From assembly GCA_012517155.1 (NCBI GenBank), contig JAAYVN010000055.1, positions 19,581 to 83,580 on the forward strand: a stretch of 64,000 nucleotides of DNA, read 5' to 3'. This DNA is from Ignavibacteriales bacterium. GTDB lineage: Bacteria; Bacteroidota; Ignavibacteria; Ignavibacteriales; Ignavibacteriaceae. Positions 1-12,357 of this stretch are shown piece after piece. The translations under genes and the position numbers were made by a program. The notes under the pieces are model-generated. The model was not told the origin of the DNA. It did not search any database and worked only from the letters and a program-made list of their open reading frames with translations. Position 1 is the first letter of the stretch. The number at the start of each line of letters is the position of its first letter.

Positions 1-754
1 GGAATGTATGGGGATGGATATCCTTATTAATTTGGGCTTCCTCAACACACTTGCGAAGGATTTTCCAGATCCCCATCCTGGATAACTTGGTACCCCGGTT
101 ACTTAGGAACAGGAAAGAAAGACTCTTCCCTTTTTTTTCAAGACTGGGTCTGCTTTTTACCAGATACTGCTCTATATATTTTATTGCTTCAGAACCAATC
201 GGGACAAGGCGTTCCTTGTTTCCCTTACCCAGCACTCTTATTATTCCATCTTCAAGAAAACAATCTGAAAGCTTGATGTTGATTAGCTCGGAAATCCTTA
301 GTCCGCAGGCATAAAAAACCTCAAGCATAGTTCGGTTTCTCAGACCGAAAGTATCTTCAGTATCGGGGATCGCGAGGATCGCATTAACCTCCGGAAGAGT
401 CATCACTACAGGAATCCGGTTTGGTAGTTTAGGTGGATTGAGTTTGTCCATCGGATTTATTCGGATATAATCCTGCAAAAGCAAATGTATGAAAAATCCT
501 TTCACTGAGGAAAAATAACGTGCCACGGAGGTGGCAGATAATCCGGAGGACGAAAGCTGCTTGAAAAAAGCCCGTAAGTCTGCCGTTGTTACAGTACTTA
601 AATCCCGTATTCCCGAGTCGGAAAGGAATTCAATGCACAAAGTCAGGTCGGTCCTGTAAGAATTAATAGTGTTATCCGATAAGTTCTTTTCAACTTTCAG
701 GGATGAGAGATAGTCTTTCAGAAAGGGAGTCAGATTGTTTTCTGGGTCGCTCAA
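1..754 (-). CDS. xerD: Site-specific tyrosine recombinase XerC/XerD, C-terminus cut by window edge
   Basis: Tyrosine recombinase of the Xer type, which resolves chromosome dimers at dif sites. About 251 residues are present. An N-terminal SAM-like core-binding domain (about residues 8-95) is followed by the catalytic domain. The first catalytic Arg lies in CGLRISEL, the Lys region in GKGNKERLVP, and the HPHTF motif sits at the window edge; the second Arg and the Tyr lie beyond it. The start is a TTG whose bases overlap the TGA stop of the upstream 7TM-HD gene, which suggests translational coupling. It is the last gene of the minus-strand run visible here. XerC versus XerD cannot be settled without the missing end; a phage-type integrase is less likely given the housekeeping context. 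Confidence 0.88.
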   Translation of the reverse strand, partial: MSDPENNLTPFLKDYLSSLKVEKNLSDNTINSYRTDLTLCIEFLSDSGIRDLSTVTTADLRAFFKQLSSSGLSATSVARYFSSVKGFFIHLLLQDYIRINPMDKLNPPKLPNRIPVVMTLPEVNAILAIPDTEDTFGLRNRTMLEVFYACGLRISELINIKLSDCFLEDGIIRVLGKGNKERLVPIGSEAIKYIEQYLVKSRPSLEKKGKSLSFLFLSNRGTKLSRMGIWKILRKCVEEAQINKDIHPHTF

Positions 755-2925
755 TCTTTCTTCTCTAACTCATCCTGTTGGGGGTATCTGATCCTTTTGT
801 GACGTTGACCTACTAGAAATCCGATAAAAGTCTCCCTGATTTTTCTGATATCCTTCAGAGTGAGATTCGAATCATCGAGCTGACCATCCGCAATCCGCCT
901 GTCTATAAGATTATTAACCAGGTTTTCAATCTTTTCGGGGTCCGGTTTCTCCATAGCCCGTACTGCGGATTCACACGCATCAGCAATCATTACAATGGCG
1001 GTTTCTTTACTGTCCGGTTTCGGTCCCCGATAACGGTAGTCATTCTCATCAGCCTCCCCGTATAGCTGTTGTGCCTTGTCATAGAAATATGTGATTATGG
1101 TTGTACCATGATGCATCGGTATAAAGTTTATTATCTCCGGCGGGAGTGAGTTTTCTTTAGCCAGTTCCATTCCTTTTTCGATATGTCCGATCAGTACGTT
1201 CACACTTTCCTTCGGAAGGATATCCTCGTGTGGATTGGAATTATTCAGCTGATTTTCAACAAAGTATTGCGGGGTTATTGTTTTTCCGATATCATGATAA
1301 TATGCTCCGACCCTCGCCAGTAATGCATTAGCCCCGATTGCCTCCGCAGCAGATTCTGCAAGTGTTCCCATCGTGATTGAGTGACTGAATGTCCCCGGCG
1401 CCTTTCGCGCCAGATCCCTTAACAGGGGTCGGTCAAAGTTAGTTAGTTCAAGCAGGGTCAGGTCGGTTGTGATTCTGAAGAAACGTTCAAAGAATATTAA
1501 TAGCCCAAAAGTAAGCACAGGGCTTAGGAGCGCATTTGATACTGCAAAAGCTGATTCTAAAAGTATCTTGTCATACGAATCATATCTTTCAAAGGCAAAA
1601 GCCAGAATTGTCACAACATAACCGAGGAGTATGTATGTAAAAGACTTGAAAATATGGGAGCGATTCTTTATGTCACGTACTGTGTAAACCGAGAAAGCCC
1701 CGGCTACAATATTCATAACCACAAAAGCATAATCATTCCCGCGAAGCGCTCCGGTAACCAGTGATATAATTACTGTACTGTAAAAGCCGATTCTGGAATC
1801 AAAAAGAATTGTAAGCAACATGGAAACAACCGGAATAAATATCAGAAGCCGGACAGCATCGTTCACATTGATTATGTTAATAAGATAAGTGACAAAAGAA
1901 ATCCAGATAAATAAAATCGCAAAAATGGTTAGCTTTAGGTTGTTGCCAAAAACTTTTGGTCTGAAATGATGTAAATAAATACCCAGCAAAAGAATCAGAA
2001 ATGCTATATGTAAAAACTTCCCGATGTTCTGAAGTATAATCCCCTCTGCGCCAATTGTTTCCCCTTTTGCAATTCTGAAGGAATCAATTTTTTGTTTGCT
2101 TTCGGAAGTAATCCTGTCGTGCTTTGCTATTATCCTCTCGTTTTCATTCACGATGCCCAGATACTTTGAAACCTTGTTTTTAGCTAGCTCACGTTCCTGC
2201 TCGGTAGCGGTTTTGTTATAAACCATATTCGGGAAAATAAAATGCCGGGCGTATTCAAGTATAAATCCGCGCTTTTCATCCTCGAGGTCATACGTCCGCA
2301 GCTGGTTTCTCAAAGGTTCAATAGCGTTTTTTGTATCGTAGAATTGGGATTTCAGTTCTATCTGGTCAATGTTCCCGATTCTCAGGGCTATGCTGTCCCG
2401 GTTAAGCTGAGTTTCGGGAATGCTTAACACACCTATAGTATAAATCTGCTTCAGGAAACTCTCAACCTTGAAGAAAATATCGTTCAGGGAGAGTGGTCCT
2501 CTCCGCCCTCTTCTTGTTTCGTTTCCTCTCAATTCCTTAAAATAGAGAAATGTTTCCCTCGAGAGGAAAGTGGGGTTAAACACCTGCGGGGAATTACCGG
2601 AAGTTCCGTCATCCAGTATTCCAAGCAGGAACTGATTAAATCTCTTCAGCGAATCAATGCTGAGTACAGGCACTTCATTTCGTTTGATAAAAATCGGAAT
2701 CACGCTTGACTGTGCCCGTTCAACTTCTTTTTTATATGATGCGGAGTTTTTATAAACCGGGAAACTGAAGGGGGCAATCAGATCGTCCTTTATCCAGACC
2801 GTACCGATATTGACTTCCGTCTCTATCGATTCTCCCCGGGGAAACATCATTACAATAAGCACAATGGTCACAAGGTAGATAAGTGCTTTAATCCTCCGGG
2901 CAGTCATGAGTTTCTCGGTGGTCAT
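751..2925 (-). CDS. pgpH: 7TM-HD family phosphodiesterase, PgpH-like (c-di-AMP hydrolase)
   Basis: Inner-membrane protein of 724 residues with the full 7TMR-HD layout: an N-terminal membrane anchor (about residues 12-28), a large extracytoplasmic 7TMR-HDED domain to about residue 295, seven membrane segments (about 300-480), and a cytoplasmic HD phosphohydrolase domain (about 490-680). Metal ligands are visible in FSHS, YYHDIGK, GHIEKG, MHHG and ADACESAV. Characterised PgpH proteins hydrolyse c-di-AMP, so this gene probably turns over that messenger; no cyclase is in the window. It sits 2 bases after the HAD gene and overlaps the recombinase start. Confidence 0.9.
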   Translation of the reverse strand: MTTEKLMTARRIKALIYLVTIVLIVMMFPRGESIETEVNIGTVWIKDDLIAPFSFPVYKNSASYKKEVERAQSSVIPIFIKRNEVPVLSIDSLKRFNQFLLGILDDGTSGNSPQVFNPTFLSRETFLYFKELRGNETRRGRRGPLSLNDIFFKVESFLKQIYTIGVLSIPETQLNRDSIALRIGNIDQIELKSQFYDTKNAIEPLRNQLRTYDLEDEKRGFILEYARHFIFPNMVYNKTATEQERELAKNKVSKYLGIVNENERIIAKHDRITSESKQKIDSFRIAKGETIGAEGIILQNIGKFLHIAFLILLLGIYLHHFRPKVFGNNLKLTIFAILFIWISFVTYLINIINVNDAVRLLIFIPVVSMLLTILFDSRIGFYSTVIISLVTGALRGNDYAFVVMNIVAGAFSVYTVRDIKNRSHIFKSFTYILLGYVVTILAFAFERYDSYDKILLESAFAVSNALLSPVLTFGLLIFFERFFRITTDLTLLELTNFDRPLLRDLARKAPGTFSHSITMGTLAESAAEAIGANALLARVGAYYHDIGKTITPQYFVENQLNNSNPHEDILPKESVNVLIGHIEKGMELAKENSLPPEIINFIPMHHGTTIITYFYDKAQQLYGEADENDYRYRGPKPDSKETAIVMIADACESAVRAMEKPDPEKIENLVNNLIDRRIADGQLDDSNLTLKDIRKIRETFIGFLVGQRHKRIRYPQQDELEKKD

Positions 2926-2927
2926 CT

Positions 2928-3779
2928 TTAACTTCCGTTCCTTACCGAAATCAGCATTTGCAGAAATTCTGCAACGGCATCTTCATTATTTGTGCGCATT
3001 GTCTTAATCTGTGCGGCGTACCGGATTTCCGCAACTGCATTTGCGGGAGCAACTTTCAGCGCTTTTGTTTCAAAGAGTGACTTGTCGTTATACCAGTCCC
3101 CGATAACTGCCGTCTCCGATATTTTTACTCCTATTTTTCTAATCAGACGGAACAGGGCTTTTGCTTTCGAGGAACCTGCTTTTCTTATCTCAAGGCAGTA
3201 AACCCCCGGGGAAGAATGCGATTTGAACAGATTGGTGTAAAGCCCGAAAGTGTAGGGAAAATTTAGCCGTTCATTTATCTCGCTTAGGTTTTCCCGGCTG
3301 TCGCTGGCTAAAACGATTTCCAGACATTTCTTTGAATAGGGGATATAATCCTCTACCTGCACAAAGGCAGCTCCGTATTTCTCAATTATCGAAAAAATGT
3401 TTTCGTTGTGTTCGGTATAATAGATCGCATTCTCATGGCAGAAAGCAACTAAGGAAAGATACCGGTTTGCATAATTCAGGGCTTTGATGGCTTTCTTCTG
3501 AGGTATAAAAGATTCAAAGAAAATTTTTCCGGTGGAATTGCTTTTTATCAGCGAGCCGTCCAGCGAAATAAGCGGGATGTCAAGATTCATTTGCTTTGCA
3601 TAATCCATTATCGAGGAATGGAGTCTGCCGCTCGCAATGGTAAACTTTACCCCCTCCTGTTTCAGACGCGCAATCAGTTTCAGACTTTCGGAGCCGATCT
3701 CACCCCGATCGTTAAGCAGCGTCCCGTCAAGATCAAGAACAACCAGTTTTATATTTTTTAATATATTTTTATCAACCAT
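2928..3779 (-). CDS. Cof-type HAD-IIB family hydrolase
   Basis: Cytoplasmic phosphatase of the haloacid dehalogenase superfamily, 283 residues. Motif I is VLDLDGTLLND near residue 14, with the nucleophile Asp and the general acid two residues later. Motif II is the Ser of IASGR. The C-terminal AVIGDWYNDKSLFE carries the motif IV acidic pair. The long insert between motifs II and III matches a C2 (Cof) cap. Substrates of this family are sugar phosphates, flavin-type phosphates or pyridoxal phosphate, and the sequence does not say which. The gene sits 8 bases after the symporter gene and 2 bases before pgpH. Confidence 0.87.
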   Translation of the reverse strand: MVDKNILKNIKLVVLDLDGTLLNDRGEIGSESLKLIARLKQEGVKFTIASGRLHSSIMDYAKQMNLDIPLISLDGSLIKSNSTGKIFFESFIPQKKAIKALNYANRYLSLVAFCHENAIYYTEHNENIFSIIEKYGAAFVQVEDYIPYSKKCLEIVLASDSRENLSEINERLNFPYTFGLYTNLFKSHSSPGVYCLEIRKAGSSKAKALFRLIRKIGVKISETAVIGDWYNDKSLFETKALKVAPANAVAEIRYAAQIKTMRTNNEDAVAEFLQMLISVRNGS

Positions 3780-3787
3780 AAAGTAGT

Positions 3788-5530
3788 TTAATTAATTCGG
3801 ATTTCCGAACTTGCCAAATTTCTGTAGATTACCACCACCGACACGGAAGCCGCAATCAGAGCAATAACCGCATTTATGTAACTTCCAAAAATAAGGTATC
3901 CTATCCCAAATAACAATGAATAAACAAGTACAACTCCAAAAAACCAGTTTACGAACATTTTGAAGAAACCGGTGTCACTTTTTACATTTGGCAACTTATC
4001 CGAGATTTTTTTCCAAAGGACTCCGCCGGGATATATTCTTGTATAGAAATCCATTAAGGTTTTTTCGTCTGTAGGTTTGGTCAGAAAAGTAACCACAAGC
4101 CAAACCACGGTTGTTCCTCCTACCAGGAAGAAAAGTGTATCGGGGAATATGATTCCCGCATATTTTACAAAGGGATAAATCACAAAGGGAGTGATCATTG
4201 CAGAGATCTCAGACCATGCGTTGATCCTCCACCAGAACCATCGGAGTATTAGCACCAAACCGACTCCCGCTCCGCACTCCAAAATAAACTCCCACGCTCC
4301 CGAAATCCTCGAAATGAAAAGGGTTACGAATACGGAGATTATCATCAGCGCTACAGTCATTATTCGGGATGCTCGTACGTATGTTTTTTCAGTCTTGTCC
4401 GGATTCAGAAACCTTTTGTAAAAATCGTTTATTAAATAACTTGTTCCCCAGTTTAGCTGCGTTGCGATAGTGCTCATATATGCGGCAAAAAATGCTGCTA
4501 CAAGCAGTCCCTTAAGTCCAACCGGAAGAAAATCGTTAATAGCATAAATATACCCCATCCCTTTGTCTGCTGTTGACAGGTTGGGATAAAGCACCAGCGC
4601 ACATAGCCCGACTATTATCCATGGCCAGGGTCGTAGTCCGTAATGTGCTACCTGAAAAAAGAGTGTTGCGAACAGGGAGTGCTTCTCGTTCTTTGCGGAC
4701 ATCATTCTCTGGGCAACGTAGCCGCCCCCCCCCGGTTCCGCTCCCGGATACCAGCTTGCCCACCACTGAATACCGATAAATGCTATAAACGAGGTTACCG
4801 TTAACGCAAACGCTCCTCCAATGCTCACCTCATCAGTAATTACTGGAAAGAAATTGAATGTGAACGATGGCAGCTTTTCCTGCAGTCCTGCAACGCCTCC
4901 GATCTGTGGTGAGTTAACCACTATTATCGCTAGCATTATACAGCCGAACATCGCGATAATGAACTGGAAAGCATCTGTAACTACTACCCCCCACAGTCCG
5001 GAGATTGCTGAATAAATTGCAACCAGCAGCATGCACGCAAAGACATAATAAATAACTACTTCCTCGGGCACTCCAAAAATTCCTTTAAGCACCGAGGTCA
5101 TTGCTTTATTAACCCATCCCATAATTATCACGTTCATAAAGAGCCCCAGATAAATCGCTCTGAAGCCCCGCAGGAAGCGGGCAGGCTTGCCTGAGTAGCG
5201 TATCTCTGCAAACTCTACTTCCGTCATTATTCCGGCACGCCGCCAGAGCCTTGCAAAGAAAAATACAGTAAGCAAACCGCCAAACACAAAATTCCACCAA
5301 ACCCAGTTCCCGGATATTCCGTTCTTTGCCACTAACTCGGTCACCGCTAGCGGAGTGTCGGCAGCAAAGGTTGTTGCCACCATTGAAAGACCTGCAAGGT
5401 ACCAGGGCAGATTCCTTCCCGAAAGGAAAAACTCGCTTGTGCTTTTGCCTGCCCGTTTATAATAATATATCGCTATTACAATCGTAAAAAGGAAATAACC
5501 AACAATAATCAGATAATCAAAAAATTCCAT
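3788..5530 (-). CDS. Sodium:solute symporter family protein (first of two adjacent)
   Basis: Polytopic inner-membrane Na+/solute symporter of the SSS (SLC5-like) family, 580 residues, 13 or more hydrophobic segments. Family features include the YLAGLSMVATTFAADTPLA segment near residues 44-63 and a GGGGYVAQRMMSA loop near 268-280. The latter is encoded across a run of nine G on the coding strand (4725-4733). The C-terminus has extra hydrophobic segments, typical of the larger Bacteroidota-type members. The transported solute (sugar, amino acid or anion) cannot be read from sequence. It is 29 bases after a second symporter that is only distantly similar, so the pair is not a recent duplication. 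Confidence 0.87.
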   Translation of the reverse strand: MEFFDYLIIVGYFLFTIVIAIYYYKRAGKSTSEFFLSGRNLPWYLAGLSMVATTFAADTPLAVTELVAKNGISGNWVWWNFVFGGLLTVFFFARLWRRAGIMTEVEFAEIRYSGKPARFLRGFRAIYLGLFMNVIIMGWVNKAMTSVLKGIFGVPEEVVIYYVFACMLLVAIYSAISGLWGVVVTDAFQFIIAMFGCIMLAIIVVNSPQIGGVAGLQEKLPSFTFNFFPVITDEVSIGGAFALTVTSFIAFIGIQWWASWYPGAEPGGGGYVAQRMMSAKNEKHSLFATLFFQVAHYGLRPWPWIIVGLCALVLYPNLSTADKGMGYIYAINDFLPVGLKGLLVAAFFAAYMSTIATQLNWGTSYLINDFYKRFLNPDKTEKTYVRASRIMTVALMIISVFVTLFISRISGAWEFILECGAGVGLVLILRWFWWRINAWSEISAMITPFVIYPFVKYAGIIFPDTLFFLVGGTTVVWLVVTFLTKPTDEKTLMDFYTRIYPGGVLWKKISDKLPNVKSDTGFFKMFVNWFFGVVLVYSLLFGIGYLIFGSYINAVIALIAASVSVVVIYRNLASSEIRIN

Positions 5531-5559
5531 CGTAGTCCTTCCAATATAAAGAGTATAAA

Positions 5560-6999
5560 CTATTCATTCCTGCTGATTTTCGTAAGTATGTAGCCTATCA
5601 GCAAAGTTGTGGCCACACCTACCATTGTGAACCAGGTCCACGCAACCAGCTTCAGAGAGATCACCGCTATCATTACAAAGATTCCGGCAACAAAAGCAGC
5701 CAGGGCATCCTCCTGCTTTGCGTTTTTAACTATCAGTCCTAAAAGGAATGTACCCAGCAAACCTCCATAAGTAAACGAGGCAATACTAAGCGCCAGTTCA
5801 ACAACCGCCTGCGGGGATTCCATAAAAATAATCGCCGAAAAAACGAGCATAACAGCCCAGAATATCGTCAGGTATCTTGAGGTTTTTAATTTCTGCTCCT
5901 CGGTCAGCTGCTTCTTTGTGAACGGGAGGTATAGATCCATCATCGCAGAGGAGGATAGTGAGCTTATTGAACCTGCCAGCGTGGACATCGCCGCCGCAAA
6001 AAGCCCCGCTATTATTATCCCGGTTACTCCGCTTGGCAGCACTTCTATAATGAATTTCGGGAATATTTCATCCGACTTAAACTGTGTGGCTCCGTAATAG
6101 GCGTAAAGACAAACTCCAACGACCATAAAAACAATGAACTGGATTATTACAATCACTCCGCTTCCAATTATCGCTTTCCTGCCGCTGTTAAGCGACTTTG
6201 TTGCAAGCAGACGCTGTACTATCAACTGATCAGTTCCATGCGAAGCCATTGAGAGGAACGCACCGCCTAGTAAGCCTGCAAAAAGGGTGTAGGGCTTCGA
6301 GAAAAATCCCGATAATCCATTCTCAAATCCGAAGTTGATAATGTTAAACTTGTTTTCCGGACCTGCCGCACTAAGCACCGAGGTCCACCCCTCCGGCAGA
6401 AGGTTCAGCAGGAAAATTCCCGAGATTATTGCCCCGCCTAAATAAACGAACATCTGCACCATGTCAACCCAGATCACTCCTTTAACCCCGCCGGTATAGG
6501 TGTACACAAGCGTGAAGACGGCAATTATCGCAATTGCTGCGGGGTAGCTTATATCAAGCATGAGTTTAAGCGGTATGGCAGTGGCAAAAAGTCTTACACC
6601 GTCTGCCGCAACCCGGGTAAATAGGAACACTATAGAGGCAAACGACCGGGTCTTTTTTCCGAATCGTTGCTCAAGGAAAGAGTAAGCAGTAGTCAGTTCC
6701 CCTTTGAAATAAGAGGGGAGCAGCAGGTAGGAAATCGCAATCCTGCCTATCAGGTACCCTACGGTAACCTGAAGGAAGTTAAGGTTGGTCGCGTATGCCA
6801 GTCCGGGTATCGAAATAAATGTTAGCGTGCTTGTTTCGGCGGCTACTATTGAAAAACAGACTGCCCACCAGGGAACCACGTCCGACCCGAGGAAATAGTC
6901 CTTCATTGATTTTTGTTTTCCCCCCGAAAATACTCCCCATAACGCAATACCTATCAGATATGCCGCGATAATAATATAGTCTACTGTGTATTGTCCCAT
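5560..6999 (-). CDS. Sodium:solute symporter family protein (second)
   Basis: Inner-membrane Na+/solute symporter of the SSS family, 479 residues with about 13 membrane segments, a normal length for the family. Conserved features include DYFLGSDVVPWWAVCFSIVAAETSTLTFI near residues 34-62, GGVKGVIWVDMVQMF near 169-183, and AGLFAAAMSTLAGSISSLSS near 332-351. The last of these is the usual Na+-site helix region. Substrate unknown. It follows the STAS gene by 21 bases and precedes the other symporter by 29, so the group is probably cotranscribed. Confidence 0.88.
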   Translation of the reverse strand: MGQYTVDYIIIAAYLIGIALWGVFSGGKQKSMKDYFLGSDVVPWWAVCFSIVAAETSTLTFISIPGLAYATNLNFLQVTVGYLIGRIAISYLLLPSYFKGELTTAYSFLEQRFGKKTRSFASIVFLFTRVAADGVRLFATAIPLKLMLDISYPAAIAIIAVFTLVYTYTGGVKGVIWVDMVQMFVYLGGAIISGIFLLNLLPEGWTSVLSAAGPENKFNIINFGFENGLSGFFSKPYTLFAGLLGGAFLSMASHGTDQLIVQRLLATKSLNSGRKAIIGSGVIVIIQFIVFMVVGVCLYAYYGATQFKSDEIFPKFIIEVLPSGVTGIIIAGLFAAAMSTLAGSISSLSSSAMMDLYLPFTKKQLTEEQKLKTSRYLTIFWAVMLVFSAIIFMESPQAVVELALSIASFTYGGLLGTFLLGLIVKNAKQEDALAAFVAGIFVMIAVISLKLVAWTWFTMVGVATTLLIGYILTKISRNE

Positions 7000-7020
7000 T
7001 GAATACCTTCTGTAATTGGA

Positions 7021-7364
7021 TTATTTTTCTTTAATTAATAATATGGCTTCCTCAACGGAGCCGGCAATAGTTAGTACCTTGTTAAGCCTGGTTATCTGAA
7101 TCAGCTGGATCATTTTTGGTGATCCGGTTACGAATACCAGGTTCCCTTCTTTTGCGGAAATAAGCCGGTTGGCAACAAGCAAAACGCTTAAACCGGAACT
7201 GTCGCATATCTCGATTTTACTGAGATCAACTATAAGATCCCTGAAGTCGCCGTTGCTTATCAGACTGGTAAGTTCCGCTTTTAACAGCCCCGAGCAGCTT
7301 GTGTCCAGTTTTATTTCGTTGAAGTAAAAAATCTTTATTCCGTTATTGTCTGCGATATTATAGT

Positions 7365-7368
<4 letters not shown>
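7021..7368 (-). CDS. STAS-domain protein (anti-sigma-factor antagonist-like)
   Basis: Single STAS domain of 115 residues, SpoIIAA/RsbV type. The phosphorylatable Ser lies in EICDSSGLSVLLVANRL (near residues 53-69), following the usual strand-loop-helix pattern. Such proteins bind anti-sigma kinases and release sigma factors, or act as modules in partner-switching signalling. No RsbW-like kinase or PP2C phosphatase gene is in the window, so it is an orphan here. Its start overlaps the preceding gene by 4 bases and it lies directly upstream of a symporter. Confidence 0.82.
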
Positions 7369-9937
<2,569 letters not shown>

Positions 9938-10747
9938 TTAATCGAATACCAGGGGACGAACTCCCTCTTTGTCTATGGTAATCCGCGCCACATTGGTTTT
10001 CTGATTTTCAATGGAAAGCGGGTTTCCGTTAAGCGTTAGTTTTACCGAGCGGTAATTCCCAAGCACCATATTGAACGAAGTGGCGGCTTTGATTGTGAGT
10101 TCCCCTTTGGGGTGCAGGAAATATTCTTTCGGAATTGCCTCGTCTAGCACAACCTTGATCCAGCATGAATCGGAGGCGGTAAAAGCAAGCGTCAGACTGT
10201 CGTAACCCGCTTCCTCCGGGAAGGATTCCTCATAACGGCTTTTGTTTTCCTCCAGTATATCCTCATAAGGCGTTTCCCTGATAATCTCCTCCGGCTCGCT
10301 GCCGGTGACCAGGATATAAACAATTGCCGCTACCCCAACAAAACTAAGCAGGATGTATATATAAAAATTACTCTTTAAGGGTTTGGGCGCAAATCCGTTA
10401 ACCGGTGCGACAGGTCTTTCCGTATCAGTGAAACTCCGCTGCGGCTCGGGTTGAACTTCGGGTTCCGGAGTAAGCGCTTCCGGTGTATATTCTTTCCCCT
10501 CTTTTGCAGCAACGTATTTCTTCAGTATCAGTTCTTTGTCAAGTTCCAGTATGGAGGCAAATTCTTTAAGGTATGCTTTGATGTATAGTTCCGGCAGGAA
10601 TGCAAAGTCCCCCTTTTCCATAGCCTTCAGAAATTTAATATCTATTCTTATACGCGAGGCAATCTGTTCAAGCGTCAGACCAAGAGATTCCCTTTGTGTT
10701 TTTAATTCCCCGGCTAGTTTGTTAAACATCAAAGCAGAATTCTCCAT
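9938..10747 (-). CDS. RodZ-like helix-turn-helix membrane protein
   Basis: 269 residues. A cytoplasmic Cro/C1-type helix-turn-helix (RodZ type) occupies about residues 8-78 (LKTQRESLGLTLEQIASRIRI, FLPELYIKAYLKEFA). An acidic, Pro-rich linker follows, then one membrane segment near 128-147 (FYIYILLSFVGVAAIVYILV). An extracytoplasmic DUF4115-like beta domain carries SDSCWIKVVLD. RodZ proteins link MreB filaments to the elongation machinery; no mreB is nearby, so that role is inferred from domain layout. The gene lies between rsmB (8 bases) and ligA (18 bases). Confidence 0.85.
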   Translation of the reverse strand: MENSALMFNKLAGELKTQRESLGLTLEQIASRIRIDIKFLKAMEKGDFAFLPELYIKAYLKEFASILELDKELILKKYVAAKEGKEYTPEALTPEPEVQPEPQRSFTDTERPVAPVNGFAPKPLKSNFYIYILLSFVGVAAIVYILVTGSEPEEIIRETPYEDILEENKSRYEESFPEEAGYDSLTLAFTASDSCWIKVVLDEAIPKEYFLHPKGELTIKAATSFNMVLGNYRSVKLTLNGNPLSIENQKTNVARITIDKEGVRPLVFD

Positions 10748-10755
10748 AGGTTTGC

Positions 10756-12159
10756 CTAAGTCTCGGAGATTTTTAATAATCTGGCGGCGAAAGCCCCGTC
10801 CATTTTATGCTTGTGCGGAAGCGACTGAACGCAGTTGTCCTTTGTTATCAGATCCCGGTTAACAAAAGGAGAGGGGGAGTCGGGTCTGAATTCCGGATGA
10901 GCAGAAAGGAAACGCTTAACCACATCAAAATTTTCCTCCGGTTCCAGTGTGCAGGTGCTGTAAACCACCACACCGCCGGGCTTTACAAGTGACGATGCTT
11001 TTTCAAGCAGACGGTACTGTAAATCGGATACTTTCCGGACGTCAAGCAATTCTTTCTTCCATTTTATGTCCGGCTTTTTAGAAAGCGTGCCAAGTCCCGA
11101 ACAGGGGACGTCGGCAATAACCCGGTCAAACAGCGTATCGGTTTGGTACTCAAGCGCATCCGCCGCCTCCGGTTTCACACAGGTTATCTGCATCCTTTCC
11201 AGCATTTTCCTTAGGGTGTCAATCCTGACTTCAAATTTATCAAGCGCAACTATCTCTCCGGTGTTGTTCATTATGTCTGCAATGTAGGAGGTTTTTCCCC
11301 CCGGTGCGGCACACATGTCAAGCACTCTCATTTCCGGCTTTGGATCCAGAAGCCTCACCGAAAGCCCCGTGCTCTCATCCTGGATTGAGAAATAACCGTC
11401 TAAAAAGTATTGCCAGTTGGCAATGTTCGTAAGATTTTGCAGTTTGAAAAAGTCATTCAGGTAATTACCGCGTACATACTTCAGGTTAACCGACTGCAGC
11501 AGGGACTGGAACTCGAGTTCATTAATTTTGAGTTTGTTTGCCCGCAGAGTAAGCAGCGGTCTTTCATTATTAGCATTCATCAGCCGCTCCGTATCCTCCC
11601 TGCCGTAGCGGGTAAGCCAGCGTTTAATCAGCCAGGAGGGATGTGAGTAATAAGCTGCCAGGTAACCAATCAGGTCATCATCCGGCGAGGGATAACGGAT
11701 GGAATTCTTACTCTTGATAATATTGCGGAGAACTGCATTAGTAATATCCGCAACCCTCTGCCCTTGCAGTTTCTTAACGAACTCAACCGCCTCATTCACA
11801 GCGGCGTATTCGGGGACTTTATCAAGAAAGAGAATCTGATAGAGGGCAACCCTGAGTGCATTTTTAAGCACAGGGATAGCCTTTGAGAACTGACCCTTAT
11901 AAAAGCCGCTTAGAATCCAGTCAAGCCGTCCCATCCACCGCACCACTCCGTGCACAATTTCATACATCAGGGCTTTATCCTGAGGAGTTACCTCCCTCCG
12001 CTTAAGTTCATTATCAAGCAGCTTTTCGAGATAAGCATCCGTTCTTTCCACCCGGTTGAGGATATTAACCGCTATTCCCCGGACTCCCGTATATAAGTCT
12101 TTGATAGTATGCTCCTCGGTTCTTACCGTATTATCGTTATTAATTATGTATAAAATCAC
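10756..12159 (-). CDS. rsmB: 16S rRNA (cytosine-967 C5)-methyltransferase RsmB
   Basis: SAM-dependent rRNA m5C methyltransferase, 467 residues. An N-terminal NusB-like RNA-binding domain (about residues 25-165) precedes the Rossmann methyltransferase domain. The SAM loop is VLDMCAAPGGKTS. The two RsmB-type catalytic Cys are in ADVPCSGLGTL and VYSTCTLEPEEN. The first 25 or so residues exceed the usual start, but I see no better start codon before RGIAVNIL. It is the first gene of the minus-strand run that continues through rodZ-like, ligA and the symporters. Confidence 0.94.
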   Translation of the reverse strand: MILYIINNDNTVRTEEHTIKDLYTGVRGIAVNILNRVERTDAYLEKLLDNELKRREVTPQDKALMYEIVHGVVRWMGRLDWILSGFYKGQFSKAIPVLKNALRVALYQILFLDKVPEYAAVNEAVEFVKKLQGQRVADITNAVLRNIIKSKNSIRYPSPDDDLIGYLAAYYSHPSWLIKRWLTRYGREDTERLMNANNERPLLTLRANKLKINELEFQSLLQSVNLKYVRGNYLNDFFKLQNLTNIANWQYFLDGYFSIQDESTGLSVRLLDPKPEMRVLDMCAAPGGKTSYIADIMNNTGEIVALDKFEVRIDTLRKMLERMQITCVKPEAADALEYQTDTLFDRVIADVPCSGLGTLSKKPDIKWKKELLDVRKVSDLQYRLLEKASSLVKPGGVVVYSTCTLEPEENFDVVKRFLSAHPEFRPDSPSPFVNRDLITKDNCVQSLPHKHKMDGAFAARLLKISET

Positions 12160-12272
12160 AAAACATGCTTATTTAAGTAAAAAAAAAGAAGAAGAAAATC
12201 CGGACAGGCATCCGGTTCCAAAACGCTAATTATAAAGTATAAAAATAACCGAAAAAAACTTAAAAAACAAAA

Positions 12273-12300
12273 AAAGCTATTGAATTAATTCAATAGCTTT
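12273..12300 (-). terminator. Rho-independent terminator of rpmE2
   Basis: Perfect 28-base palindrome with half-site AAAGCTATTGAATT. Read on the minus strand, it is followed by a long T-rich run (complement of 12251-12275). It lies 58 bases downstream of the rpmE2 stop codon. The stem is AT-rich, as is common in this kind of genome. It isolates rpmE2 from the rsmB operon. Confidence 0.85.
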
Positions 12301-12357
12301 AAAAATTCCGGCAGTAAAAAAAGGAAGAAAGACGCCGGGCAGTCCGGAAAAAGAAAA

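Noticed and set aside
1..754. Phage or integron integrase
   Set aside because: The gene is embedded in a housekeeping run with a coupled start, and no phage or cassette sequence is near.
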